Assembly (NCBI GenBank): GCA_029448655.1
Contig: JACCLO010000020.1
Span: 62,001 to 126,000, forward strand
Length of the DNA stretch: 64,000 nucleotides
Reading direction: 5' to 3'
Origin: Wolfiporia cocos
Lineage: Eukaryota; Basidiomycota; Agaricomycetes; Polyporales; Phaeolaceae
The notes below the pieces were generated by a model. The model searched no databases, was not told the origin of the DNA, and worked only from the letters and a program-made list of their open reading frames with translations. Positions 1 to 11,849 of this stretch are shown piece by piece (the stretch's first letter is position 1; every line of letters begins with the position of its first letter). The translations under genes were made by a program, and so were the position numbers.

Positions 1-155
1 GCGAAGCGCATGCAGCGTACGTTTGCACTTCCTCAACGCACCCCCTCAATCATCGAGAAACACAGCCCATCCCAAAACTCCAACATCTGGCCGATAGTCC
101 ATGCTCATGGTGAGCTCCAACGGGCGACCCTTAGGCGCAAAGGTAGGGTGCAAGA

Positions 156-697
156 TGTTACGGATCGAATATCCATTCAACGCAAAATAACTAAGTCGAG
201 TTACTCAGCGTTTCGAGTAGCACACTACTCGTCAGACTCCTCAGAGTCAGAGCGTCGATATACAAGCTGCAGGCTTAATTGCTCAAGCCTTTGAGAACGA
301 GTATAAGATCCTTGTAATTCAACAAGGTCGAGCTGAGGAATTCGACCGGTATTTACATCAGGTTATATACTTTGGTCTGTTAATCGGGGTCATAGTGTCC
401 TTGGTACTGCTACTATTAAGTCTGTCAGGCTAATGATATGAGTAATAAAGGAGAAGTGTTGCGGTTGCGCGCAACAAGGGATGAAACATAGAACTACTGT
501 GGTTATACACAGAATATCAGCTAGAACACGATGCGATCGTGGGGAATGGGCATAGGGTTGTTATACATGAAACAGGGCCTACGGTTGAGTGGAGGCCCCT
601 AGGAATAGAGCGCTGGGTACAGCGGTTGAACGCTAAGTGCTCATACACAGTGAGGCATCAAAGAGAATATTCGGGTGCACCTGGTAAAATCGTAACA
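156..697 (+). mobile_element. Solo LTR, family 1, copy A (542 bp)
   Basis: The element begins TGTTACGG and ends CGTAACA (inverted 6-bp termini TGTTAC/GTAACA). It is flanked by the perfect 5-bp target duplication CAAGA at 151-155 and 698-702. A second, inverted copy of the same length lies at 16187-16728. Since one LTR has its own matching duplication on both sides and no internal gag-pol, it is a solo LTR left by LTR-LTR recombination. A GAGTATAAG stretch near the middle could be the LTR promoter (inference). Confidence 0.93.
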
Positions 698-747
698 CAA
701 GACGTACGACGATTCTTCAACAACTCCAGTGGTGGCAACAAATTCGA

Positions 748-850
748 TCGGTGCCCTTGGCGGGTGGTTTGTTCAGTCAGTTCGTCAATCGGTGCCCTCA
801 GCGGGCGGTTTGTTCATCAATTGGTGCCCTTGGCGGGCGGTTTGGTCGTT
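748..850. repeat. Short tandem repeat, GGTGCCCT..GGCGGGYGGTTTG unit
   Basis: Three imperfect tandem units, each starting around TCGGTGCCCT and containing GCGGGYGGTTTG, run from about 748 to 850. Unit lengths differ by several bases (about 33-41). No gene is supported here; the frames reading through it are low complexity. The rest of 703-1340 shows nothing I can name. Confidence 0.6.
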
Positions 851-1344
851 TGTGTGGGTTCAATCGTACGTGTGGGTTTGGGATCAGGATTGATCATGCA
901 CGGTGGTGCGCATGCGCGGCGGCCGGCAGTTGTCGATTGTTTGAATAGATGGCTTCAGCCCCGTCCCGGGCAAGGTGAGTCGACAGCGACGGTGGAAAGG
1001 GTCTGTGGCATAGCGACGGCCAGCAGAGCATCGGCAAGTGGCAGCATGCGTGCACGATCAAGCAACGCAGCGAGCGGCGGGCTTAGGCTGCCCCCAGAGC
1101 CTCTTGGTAGTAAACCCCCAAGCGGGCTGACACAATTGTGTCAGAGCAATCAAAACATCGGTTTGGCGGGCGCGTTTGTCCACAGGTTTGACGATGCCCG
1201 TAGGGCAATCGCGTGAGGTACGGTACATAAAATCGAGCTATTATATACCATTTCACCCTCCGGCTATGCAATACCCGGCTCCCGACGTGTGTGCAACATT
1301 CAGGCACGCGTGAGCTCGGCCTCGGCAAATCCATATTCCAACAA

Positions 1345-3400
1345 CGGATCAGGCCCAAGTCGGTGGTTCTCATTGATCAGGGGTTCACCGGTAATGGTGG
1401 GGTTCTATGTCTGTGATTGGGGTGTCTGCGGTCCAGGTTCCTGTTACGGTTATTTTGATTTTTCAAATATCGACAGAACTCACCATAGGGCGAATACGAT
1501 ACAGGGACTTGTTGCGCAACCAACCCCCCTGGCTACTCATGATTCTACTGGGCGCATCCCCAGTTGTACTAGTCTAAACGGCTCGTTTCATCTTTGGCAG
1601 ATCCAACTCTGCTGTCGTTTCACGTTCATCGTTTATTAGCTGATAGATGGCGTTCAACCGCCATCATTCCTATCCATCGTCTCGGATATATCACTACATA
1701 CCTATCAAACGTTTGACACTATAGCGTAGATAGTATCGGTGACATCTGGGACAGGCTTGACCCCTAAAACCTAACGAAGTATATAAACTCATGTATTTAC
1801 TGTCGAGGCTCTTCAGCTCGACCTTGTTGTACAAACAAGAAGTCTTATACTTGTTCTCAAACGTAGGAAACTACGCTCAGTATTTCTCGCTCGAGCAACT
1901 GAACGACTAAGTCCTCGAAGTGCACATTGACTTCTCGGACTTAGGCGAGTCTTATATTCTATCAGACTCGCACTTGAACCAATTATATCCTCTAACGCGT
2001 ATTGGATATTAACCGATCTCCTAAGGACTTCACTTAGGACCCGAAGGCATCTAACGAGTATTTGCCTTGCATACGGCGACGTGCCTACGTGCAAAAGAAC
2101 GATCTATATTCGCGACTCGAATATACGAACGGGTATTCAACCCGTAACAGTTCCCAAGTACTGGTACTGAGGAGTGGCACGTGGTGGTCCAGGTTCCCAT
2201 GTGCTGGTACTGAGGAGTGGTGTCTGCCGGGAACGTGGACTGGCCAGTACAGACCGTGCGTGATCGTGCGTGATCAGCTGTGATCGGTGGGGCACTTCCT
2301 GTGACTGTTAGGGTTCTCAGTCATACAGGGCGTATCCCTGGAGTTTAGGGCCCATGATAGGCCATAGCGTAGTGCTAAGGGGTTTTAGGCCTCCTGTAGG
2401 CCACTGTCCGTAGTGTACATAGTCCGTGCCAGTAATGGCATGAGTCCATGGTCAGTAATGACCATATAGCCAGTAATGGTGGTGGTTCATGGAGGTGGGA
2501 GGCGTGGGGTTCAGTTGGTTGGGTGGACATGGTCCTAGCCATGAGTCTGTGTGGTCATGACCGATGAGGTATGGTCCAGGTAGCGGGGGATTGGTTGGAT
2601 TAGGTGCTACTGGGCTCATTGTACTTGGTTGTAGTCACGTGACTGCTATTGGCTTTGGACGTGTGGTCTGGGACTAGGGTTGTTAGGCATGGCTGGTGAT
2701 GCTGTTAGCTAGTGCCCATGGTGGTTCATGTGTAGGGCTTGGATCTAGCTGAGACATCAGGTTTCCAGTCCCGGGGATGCTCTTGATGATCAGAAAAGGT
2801 ACTGTGCCTAAAGACTTGATATTGGTGTGTGACAATGGCGCAACCCTATGAGCCAGGCAGTGCACCTAACCCAGTCAACCACCTGCTGCCACACCACCGC
2901 TCACGCCCCGCTCTAAGTACCAAGGCTATACAATGACACACAGCTAGGGGCCACCAGACTGCATCCACCCAACCAACCGAACCCCATGCCTCCCGTCTCT
3001 ATGAACTACAGCCATTACTGGCTACACGGTCATTACTGACCATGGACTACAGCCACCACTGGCACGGACTATGTACACTACAGACCATGGCCCACAGAAG
3101 GCCTTAAACTCCAGCTGCCCTAGTCTACGAGGAACACTGATCTTGGGCAGCCCCTGTATGACTGAGAACCCTAGCAGTCACAGGACCCGACATCACCAAT
3201 CGCAGCCGATCATGCTTGATCACCCTACATCACGCACAGCCCATACTGGCCAGTCCATGTTCCTGGCAACAGCCACTCCTCAGTACCAATTCCTTGGGAA
3301 CCTGGACCGCTAGAACCCTGATCACAGACTTAGAACCCCGCCATTACCAGCAAACCCCTGATCAACAAGAACTACTGACTTAGGCCTAACCCACTATGCC
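1345..3400. mobile_element. Fold-back element with long inverted arms (about 560 bp each)
   Basis: The left arm (about 1345-1441 plus 2150-2625, interrupted by a solo LTR) is the imperfect reverse complement of the right arm (about 2840-3400). Matching landmarks are GGTTCAGTTGGTTGGGTGG near 2511 against its complement near 2966, the GCCAGTAATGG motifs, and GGTCCAGGTTCCC at the LTR insertion point against its complement near 3300. A loop of about 200 bp separates the arms. I see no transposase and could not define terminal bases or a target duplication, so the superfamily is unknown. Short open frames inside are repeat translations, not genes. Confidence 0.75.
1442..2149 (-). mobile_element. 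Solo LTR, family 2, copy C (708 bp)
   Basis: On this strand it runs TGTTACGG to CCGTAACA with the perfect 5-bp duplication GTTCC at 1437-1441 and 2150-2154. It is the inverted counterpart of 19501-20210. It shares the segment around ACAAGGTCGAGCTGA with family 1, so the two LTR families are related. It sits inside the left arm of the fold-back element; removing it and one GTTCC restores the arm sequence. Confidence 0.93.
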
Positions 3401-3639
3401 GCCATGGACATCAGCACCTCCCTGTAGCCGTACCAGCACCCCCAATGGCCATGTAGCACGTAGCTTACCTCAGTGCCGATGCCTTATGGGCCGCACACCA
3501 TAACATGTACAAATAGTGTAGAATCTATATATTCGGCCGACAGTCTTGAGTGAACCTCAGGCTTGTCTTGGCCTCTTCAGCCTTAGATGCCCCGGACCAG
3601 GAAGGCACCTTTGTGTGAGCCCCCTTCCCCCAGATGCGT

Positions 3640-5760
3640 GTCTTAGGTTGTAGCGTGTGTCACACAAGCACCTAGGCTTGAATGAGAGGTTAACATAACT
3701 TGGAGATCTTCACTAGATACAGAAGAAACATTGTGAATGGAATGAGAACCAGCAAGACTCATCAATTCAATTTTGAAAAGTCGCTTGAAATGATCGAAAA
3801 GCTGAGCAACTAGTGTTGCCGAAGTTCAGTTCGGTTCAGGTTCAGGGGGGTCTGGGGCTGAACCTAGAACCGAACCGACTGCAGGGAGCCCGAACCGGAA
3901 CCTGAACCTGGACTGAACCTGCTGAACTGGTTCAGCAGGTTCAGTTCAAAGTTCGAACTAGGTTCAGACCGCTAAGTCACCTGCTTTTATAGTGTGTAAA
4001 AATAATATTTTGGACACCAACTCTGGGTACCTTTCTATGTATACCAATCGTATACCTCATCTCCAGCAATATTGAAATCACTAGAATAACTACACTTCAA
4101 GATTTGCAGTGCCTCAAGTATCCATTTGGTGTCTATTGGGCTGCTGCATTCTGAAGTGGTTCTTAGTCTTCTTCAGAGTGGTAAAACATAATTTGTTGAT
4201 GCACAATAATCACTCAAGGCAGCTATTTTGAGCAGTTCAGTAATCAGATTCCATGAGCAGAATGGGTGTGAATTAGCCTGAGGCAAAGCTCAATAACAAA
4301 CCTTATTAGACAGCTCTGTATATAACCTACAGTAGGATCATGGATACAAAGTGAAACATTATATCACCATTTTCTACTTCATCTAACAGCAGTGAATGTA
4401 TAAATTTGCTGGCCATGAGGGTGAATCTCTAATGTAGGATAGTCAAACCGTGTCATAGGGTACAAACTGCTGGGGAGCCACAATGCTCACACCCAGCTTA
4501 ATGCAGCTACAGATGAAACTACTACCCACTAGCTTGCCTTGTCACTATGCATGCAAGGGCCACACGCCCTCATGTTGGCCACAGAACCTGATTTGCAACA
4601 GTGAATGCAGCCCAGTGCCACAGAAAGCACAGTAATTCCAACACAGGGTTGAGCTCTTGCCATAGTGGGAGACTGGAGTATATGAGTGCTGATGCTTGCC
4701 ATGATGAAGCCAGTTATCCATGACTTACTACAACAATACTATAGCAAGGATGGCAAGGCCATAATTGTAATTGATACTTATCCACCAGTAGCTACCAAGA
4801 ATATGTCAATGCTAAGTGGTTCAAGGTTCAGTCCAGTTCAAACCTGGTTCAAGGGTACCAATGGCACCCCTGAACCAAGAACCGAACCTTGACATCCTAC
4901 CCTGAACTGGACCTGGACTGAACCTGAACCTAGGTTCAGTTCAGGTGGTTCAGGTTCTGAACCTTGGTTCTGAACTGAACTTTGGCAACACTACGAGCAA
5001 CAGGGGAACGAGAGAATGCATGTGCACAATCATGCAGGGAACGCTCGCTGTGTGAAGGCACAGTGCCAACATCAACAGAAAGTGACCTCAAACTATGCCC
5101 ATCGGCAACAGGTTTGTGTTTGTGAATGCACAACACTTCTGCAGAGGACAAAGGTGCAGTAGCTGATATCCCTGATGAAGATTCAAAAGGTAATAGATCG
5201 GCTGGACGCAACTGAACTAAGATGGCGAGAGAACATGAATTTAATCGCACAGAAGCGAGGTGGGGTATGGCATGTGCCAGGCAGTATAATTGAAGAAAAA
5301 GTGAGTATGGCAATGAAAAGACAAAGGGAAGAAATGCACCACGGGATGGTGAAGGCTCCCAGATATGGCCAGGAGGCAAGTTTTCCAATACGGACGTAGG
5401 CGGCTTGACAAGCCTATGAAGCTCCAATAAAGGCTGACAAGCAAAAATCCAGTCCAAGCTGAGGAGGACATCGGACCATGGGAGGTTTGAGACAGGCATG
5501 GAGAATGTAGAGAGGTAGCGACCCCGCAATGTGGGCACCATTACAGGCCCTGAACCATAGGAGTAAGCAACGCTGCCTCGTACTGATATGCAGCGAGGGA
5601 GATTGTGCTCGCTAGCGTAGTTGGAAGAGATGCGCGATTGTGCAGCATCGGAATCGACGAGAAAGTCAGCAGGTATTCCAGCATACAAGCCGACAACAGG
5701 AAGGCAAGTCACGAAGGGCAGACGCCGAGGCAAACCCCAAAAGGCAAAGGTTTCACACAC
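3640..5760 (-). mobile_element. Degenerate LTR-retrotransposon gag-pol fragment with retropepsin-like region
   Basis: An 825-nt minus-strand frame (4936-5760) contains a retropepsin-like segment: FLVDSDAAQS (active-site D followed by S; the usual glycine of D-S/T-G is replaced by D), then a region ending in SDVLLSLDWI, which resembles the ILG-D-W block at the end of retroviral-type proteases in Ty3/mdg4-like polyproteins. The frame continues on the far side of the hAT insertion (3803 down to about 3640). No reverse transcriptase or integrase is visible, so this is a dead remnant. The glycine change and the insertion make it non-functional. Confidence 0.6.
3811..4993. mobile_element. hAT-like non-autonomous element (1.18 kb)
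   Basis: Inverted termini TAGTGTTGCCGAAGTTCAGTTC (left) and, as complement, TAGTGTTGCCAAAGTTCAGTTC (right) are followed by a subterminal zone rich in GGTTCAG/CTGAACC repeats on both sides. The flanks give an 8-bp duplication with one mismatch: TGAGCAAC at 3803-3810 and CGAGCAAC at 4994-5001. Terminal TA(G/N)NG and an 8-bp duplication fit the hAT superfamily. The interior (about 4000-4800) is AT-rich and encodes no transposase. It interrupts the retrotransposon fragment. Confidence 0.85.
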
Positions 5761-6298
5761 TTAGGAACAGGATAAACCACGGGCGTCAATAAATGAAACG
5801 AAAAATAGGCGCCTTGCAAAAGTTGTATGTTCGTTTGACGAATTCGCGACGATAAGAACCCACTACCTTCGGTAGCGGGGGGAATAATGAGCACTTATCG
5901 ACGTCAAGGTCGCGCCATGCGAGGCCAAAGCCTCTCATTTCTCTGATCACCACAAAGTTTCTGTAACTCGTCACCTATGGTATTATCCAGAACTATTCCT
6001 CTAAGTCGATGTGTCTATTATACCGACGGCCACTGCTCATAACTTGGCCACTACTAGCTAACGCCACATATGATGCTGCGCGACACCGCGCCACAGTGAG
6101 TTACATGGTTTCCTTGAATGGCAAATGGGCCGTCATTCAATATTCAGCGATCGATATCGTGAAGTGTGTATCATTTAGAGCAACATAAAGGCGAGTATGA
6201 ACTAAACACACGAACGATGATTATGGTATATGAGGGCGCACCATGATAGATACTAACAGGAGGAATATCAACGGGTAAGGGGATATATCTGCGTTGAA
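5761..6298. other. Intergenic, nothing recognised
   Basis: No supported gene, repeat or RNA. It lies downstream of the minus-strand hydrolase and presumably holds its 3' UTR. Confidence 0.5.
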
Positions 6299-7133
6299 TC
6301 ACTCGGCGTCGACTACGAGGTACTTTTCAAACCACGCAATTGCTTGATCCCTCGCCTTATCCCTCGCCGCCTTCTTCTCAGCATCCGCCGTATTAGCTCT
6401 GATTGTCCAGCCATGGTGCACATCCTGATACACGACCACCTCAAAGTCGTCGCGCCCCCTCTCCTTCAGCAGCCTCTCCGTCTCCGCCGCATGCTCCGCG
6501 CCGAACTTATCCACCTCTGGGACCGCAAAGCTGATGGGCCGCTCGATGTCCGCGAGCTCCGCGGGGAACTGCACAAGCGAGGGGTGGTTCGCGACCGTCG
6601 CGTCGAAGCGCGCGTTCATCGTGATCGCGTAGCGGCCGCCCCAGCAGAAGCCGGCGAGGCCGACCTTCGCGCCGGGGTGCGCGGTACGCACGTGCTCGAG
6701 GAGCGCGCCGATCTTCGCCGTCTGCGCCGGCTTGGTGTTGCGGAGCACGAATGGGATGAAGACGAGCATCGACGCGGGCTTGAGCATGCGCTGGAGGAGC
6801 GTCGGGTGCTCCGCGCCCGAAAGCGTGAGCGCCCACTGCGGGAACTCGTAGCCTGGTGGCATTCGGCGTCAGCGTCTGAATCGCGGGAGGTAGAGGGAGT
6901 GGCGTGCCGTCGAACAGGTCCGGGACCAGGACGCGGAAGCCCCTGACGGCGTACTCGTCCGCGAGCAGGCGCGTGTTGACGAACTTCCAGCCGAAGATAT
7001 CGACCCCGAAGATGACGATGCGGCTGGACTGCTCGTCGCCCGTCACGTACGTCTGCATGCCGGCGAGGGTGACCTCTTGCCCGACGGGGCTGCCGGAGTG
7101 CACGAAGCCGGAGACGCAGTTTGCGCAGGCCAT
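6299..7133 (-). CDS. Dienelactone hydrolase family protein (apparent frameshift)
   Basis: An alpha/beta hydrolase of the dienelactone hydrolase (DLH) family, enzymes that cleave cyclic enol-lactones in aromatic catabolism. I start it at 7133 (MACANCVSGF), where family N-termini begin with a Cys-rich MxCxxC stretch. The nucleophile elbow GFCWGG (Cys), an Asp in VPEVDKFG and the His in DVHHGW form the expected Cys-Asp-His triad. The first part (through VLVPDLFDGTPLP) and the second part (from PGYEFPQWAL) lie in frames offset by one base, meeting at about 6850-6870. I find no GT-AG pair there that rejoins them, and there is a stop upstream in the second frame, so a 1-nt frameshift (mutation or sequence error) is likely. 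No signal peptide. It points away from the P450 at 9320. The 3' half has degraded fragments at 22.1 kb. Confidence 0.85.
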
Positions 7134-9319
7134 GGACGTCGCGGGCCGGAGATGGGGGACGCTCGGAGGGGTGTAGTTCGGGTGGACGCGCCCACGCCCG
7201 AAAGCAACATTATGTACTTTTGCGATGCTCGCAATACTGCCAGAGTCGTGCCCACCCGCACGGCTGAGTGTCTGGAATCGAGATCCGCGGGCGGATAGAT
7301 TTCGCACCCGGAGCCGTAGCGGCTGATTGCTGGTGGACTTGTACATCGGCCTGACGGGGTGCAGCTCCGAACTGCATCTTAGTCACGGCCTTCATAGAGG
7401 GCGTAACTGAGCCGGAGCCGAGTTCGGAGTCGGTCGCTCCGATCAAATAGGCGCCCAATTCTGAATTTACTGAGATCTGACGATGTTGGCTTGCAGAAAA
7501 TCAGTTAAAATCGAGGCCGACCTCCTGCATCACGTCAGCTGCTGTGCAAGACGTTCTTTGTCCTGGAGCTCCTATGCTGTGAATGGGCTCTTGAATGACT
7601 ACGCCGGTCTTCCTCTGCTTACTAGTGATCAATTCGTCAATCCGGATCCGTCTTTCTGCGAGCAGGACCCCGAAAGTCCCTCGTAGGGTTCCCGACAGGA
7701 ATAAACCACGAATGCCTCAGTGAAGCCCGGACATTTCGATTCCTCGCTCGTCGGAAGCTAGTCGAGTGTCCGGACCCTGTGATCCAAGCAGGCCTATCTT
7801 GACGGCGTAGCTCTCTCGACTGTTACGAAGCATAGCAGCGCAACAGGATGGAAGAAATGCTCACTACTCGCTTGCATCTATTACATGCGATTTCGGATGA
7901 TAATGACATAATGACGTGTCTTCTGGATCGTGTCAGCGAGATCTTGACAGGCAATGACAGCTGCTACGAACCGCCTGTCAGGCCATACAACAAACACTCA
8001 CTGATATCATTTTTTGATGCGATTCAAGATATGCAGAGCTTTTCAGCCACCATTTCGTGGCATACCGTGAATGTGCAGAAACATTGATTCAGAAAGTGAG
8101 AAACAAGGTAACCGATTGAATCCATATCAATTGCCAGAGCCCGTCACATACGCTGTTGCTCCTTCGACCGTTGCTTGTGGCGGCCGCATGCCCAGTGCGA
8201 GATGTGGCTCATGGGCGTTGAAACATGGCATGGGTTAGCAAGTTCCTGAAGCCATCACTTCCCTGCGTCTTCTTGGTTGCAATATACCGAACATGACTGC
8301 ATTCGAGGAACCATACGTATTGCCAGCGATTAGAACCACTGGACGTCTTGATGCTCACGTAACCCTCACGAAGAAAGGATATAAAGAACTACTAAGATCA
8401 CAGCTACTAGAATACAGTCACGAAACGTGCATCGCTTGTCTGATATAGACTTGAATGACCATTTGGCATGCTGGTCGGTACCATCAATGCACTACGACGC
8501 AATCGCAACAGCAATGCAGCATCCCTTGTAACATTTCTCCCTCACAATAAAAATATGAGACTTTTGTGGCATATCAACACATTGTTAGACAAGAATTTGT
8601 CAACTCAGATGGATTGTAGGTGACCGTGTAGCAGAATAGAGTGGAATAGTGCCAGATTATAGGTGTTGACAAGTTGTGTGTCATTGCAAAAGCTCTACAA
8701 GCATCTCATGGTTACTCAATTAATAGTGCATATCTCTTCGGACAAAGATGAACATTCATTTCTTCAATAGACACAAATTACGCCCTCACAATCTCGATCT
8801 CAACGATGATCCGGCTTGATTGCCGTATGGGCGCTCCGCCTGACCACGGCAAGTACCGAGCGGAGACCCAACCACGGCACACCGGCATTGTGACTGATTG
8901 ATCCTCGGAGAAAGAACCCCGGCATCGCTCATCGCTATCACGGTGAAATAGAATCCATACTTGAAGGTACTGGAGATGCTGGACTACCACATTCTAAAAA
9001 GCTAAAGGGACAGAAGTACATACTTCTCCTTGTATATGCAAAACATGCTACATGTGCAGATGAATTTCCTTCTCGAACGGGACGGCTGAAACGAAACAAA
9101 TTGTAGACACGCCCTTGTAGGGATTTTCGGGGGCCTCTTCGACTGCGCAGTCACGAGCCGGATCAAATGGGAGTTATAAATGTTGTGATCCCAGGTTGGT
9201 TAGCACGCATGCGAACTTTTTAGCACCCGTCCAGCATTCATTCCTCCAGCCGAAGCTGCACGACAAGCTCAAGGCTCGCATCGCTGCGTTCGCTCACTTT
9301 AGCTATAATCTTGGACACA
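7134..9319. other. Intergenic region between hydrolase and P450
   Basis: It acts as the divergent promoter region of the hydrolase (minus) and the P450 (plus). Short frames occur at 7848-8087 (+) and 8778-8990 (-). The second follows a plausible TTTTAG acceptor and could be the last exon of a small gene, but neither has recognisable features. Otherwise nothing is seen. Confidence 0.4.
9175..9181 (+). promoter_or_regulatory. TATA-like box upstream of the P450
   Basis: TATAAAT lies 139 bp upstream of the P450 start codon at 9320. The position is plausible for a fungal promoter; there is no other support. Confidence 0.35.
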
Positions 9320-11848
9320 ATGACGACAGCGTTCCTCAATCCGGGAATCGCCCTCCTCTTCAGGGTGTCCCGCAGACTCGCGTACCCCACCGTGATTACG
9401 GCGTGCATTACGCTTTACAGCCCCGCGCCGGTATGGATGATTGCACCGAACTGGTGCCTGTGTGTGCTCGTCTATCTATGGACCCAGTCGCTCCTGCGGC
9501 GCCGGCGGCAGAAGCAAGAAATGCGCGAGCTGGGCGCGGTAGAGGCACCCGTGCACCAGGGAAAGTGGCCGGGGAACCTCGACCTAATGTTGCAGATGCT
9601 GAAACAGGCGAAGGAAGGCTACCCTCGTAAATGTCGCACATGCCCCGTATATATACCTGTCCTGACCAATTATCAACCAATTTTCATAGAGGACAATGTG
9701 GCACGATACGTCCGCGAGCATGGCCTGGTTTATCAGATCACGATCATGGGAGAGTCTCGGGTGAGTTGATGAATTGGTGTCAATTTACCTACACATTGTC
9801 TGATCGCCGTCCAGATCGTGACGTCGGACCCCAACCACATGAAGGCCATCCTCGCCACGGACTTTCAGTCGTTCGAGAAAGGTAACCACACTCGCGGTGC
9901 GACCAGAAGCGCGTAGGCTGAGTCCCGCAGGTGACTTCTTCAGACGCCAGATGAGCTCCGTGCTCGGCACGGGCGTGTTCAACTCGGATGGCGACCTATG
10001 GAAGTGAGTGTCCCCCGCAAGCCACCCGCGGGACGCGCTGACGGCGCCGCGCAGGTTCCACCGCTCGATGAGCCGCCCCTTCTTCAGCCGGGACCGGATC
10101 AGCGACTTCGAGACGTTCGGCCAGCACGCGGACGAGGCGCTCGCCGCGATCCGCGCGCGTGCCGGCGCGCCCATTGACGTCCAGGATGTGCTCTTCCGCT
10201 TCACGCTCGACTCCGCGACCGAGTTCCTGCTCGGTTCGTGCGTGCACTCGCTGTACGCGCTCCTCCCGCCCGACGTCGACGGGCGGCGCCCGCCGATCTC
10301 GGTCACCGCGGAGGAGTTTGGGCCGGCGCTCACGCGCGTGCAGCACCGGCTCGCGACGCGCGCGCGGACATCGCCACTGTGGCCGCTGATTGAGATATTC
10401 TGCGACAAGACCAAGTGTGTGTGGTCCTTGCAGCTGTGTTGCGTTGTTCATGCCATTGCGCTTGTAGGAAAGACATGAATATCATCCGCCGCTTCGTGAC
10501 CCCGATCATCGACGACGCTTTGCGCCGGAAGAGGAGGCTCGTCAAAGGTGTCGAGCACGTGGAGGGAACTGCGGCAGACGAACGCCAGACGCTCCTGGAT
10601 CAGCTCACTGATGTCACCGATGGTAAGCGTGTCCACAACTTGACCTTAGCACGCGGAAACCCACTATTGCTTCTTTAGACGCCAAGCTCATTGCTGATGA
10701 GACACTCAACATTCTGCTTGCTGGACGCGATACGGTACAGTCATTCTCGTAAGGTTTCTACATATGCTGACGTAGGCACGCTGTAGACAGCTGGCACGCT
10801 TACGTTTTCCCTGTACTTCCTTGCCAGCCATCCAAACGTCCTCAAGCGCCTGAGGGATGAGATCCTAGAGCGTGTCGGCTCCACGCGGTACCCAGATTTC
10901 GACGACCTGAAGGAAATGAAATACCTGCGAGCGTTCATCAATGGTGCGCGCTCACACGTTCCGCATCCGCTGTGTCCGGCTAAAGTCATGCCACGCAGAA
11001 ACCCTCCGTTTGTTTCCTGCAGTGCCCGGCAACGTGAGGTAAGTGGTCGAGCACTCTCTAGTAAACTGATGTGCGAGCGTACCATCCTCAGGTATAGCGC
11101 GAAGGCGACCGTACTGCCGCCTACCGTCCCGGGTGGGAAGCCGATCTACGTCCCCGCCAACTCCAAGTATGTGGCACTGCGATCTCCGGTGCTCTCCTGA
11201 CTGCTGACAAAAGGCACGCTCAGGATGCTGTACTTGACGATGGCCATGCAGCGGAACAAGGACGTCTGGGGGCCTGACGCGGAGCTCGTGAGTTGCAAAG
11301 CGGCTTGCTCCGCCTATCATTTGACCGACGTACTATGTAGTTCGATCCCGACCGTTTCCTCGACGACCGCGTGCAGAAGTATCTCGTGCCGAACCCGTTC
11401 AGCTTTATCCCATTCAACGCCGGTACGTCAGCCGCGTGTGCATACACATTGTGGCATCGCTTATTCTGAACGCCCGCAGGGCCTCGTATCTGTCTCGGAC
11501 AACAGGTGAGTCATCGCGGCTGCCGACCGCTCGCAGCACACTGTCTGATGACAGGGGGCAGTTCGCGTACAACGAGATGTCGTTATTCCTCGTCCGCTTC
11601 TTGCAGGCGTTCGATCACATCGAGCTTGCGCCGGACGCGCAGCCCGCCGGGACGCTTCCGCCAGACAGCTGGATCACCGGAGATGGCAGGAAGAGGATCG
11701 AGAGGATCCGGCCCAAGAGCAACTTGACGATGTCCGTTACCGTGAGTTCCATCTGGCGTACTGTCGCTCATCAGAATGATCTGACTTGTTGTCATGTACT
11801 CAGGGTGGACTGTGGGTCCGATGTAGAGAAGCCGAGAAAGATGTATGA
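9320..11848 (+). CDS. Cytochrome P450 monooxygenase, CYP63-like
   Basis: A membrane-bound class II P450 resembling the CYP63 family of wood-decay basidiomycetes (alkane, fatty acid and xenobiotic oxidation; the true substrate is unknown). It has an N-terminal hydrophobic region around residues 20-60. Exons: 9320-9626, 9690-9760, 9815-9881, 9931-10003, 10055-10414, 10468-10622, 10679-10734, 10787-10943, 10999-11038, 11092-11166, 11224-11287, 11341-11422, 11480-11505, 11562-11741, 11804-11848. All junctions keep frame, giving 585 residues. Motifs: [13 protein letters not shown] and [14 protein letters not shown] (family-specific N-terminal blocks), I-helix AGRDT-T, ExxR (ETLRLFP), PDRF, and the heme-binding loop [10 protein letters not shown] with its axial Cys. 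The heme Cys is encoded by a 26-nt exon. The 3' end is partly copied at 22.2 kb. The model is complete, with no stops. Confidence 0.93.
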
Positions 11849-11849
11849 G

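Noticed and set aside
748..850. Possible CRISPR-like or phage repeat array
   Set aside because: Units are adjacent without unique spacers and the genome is fungal.
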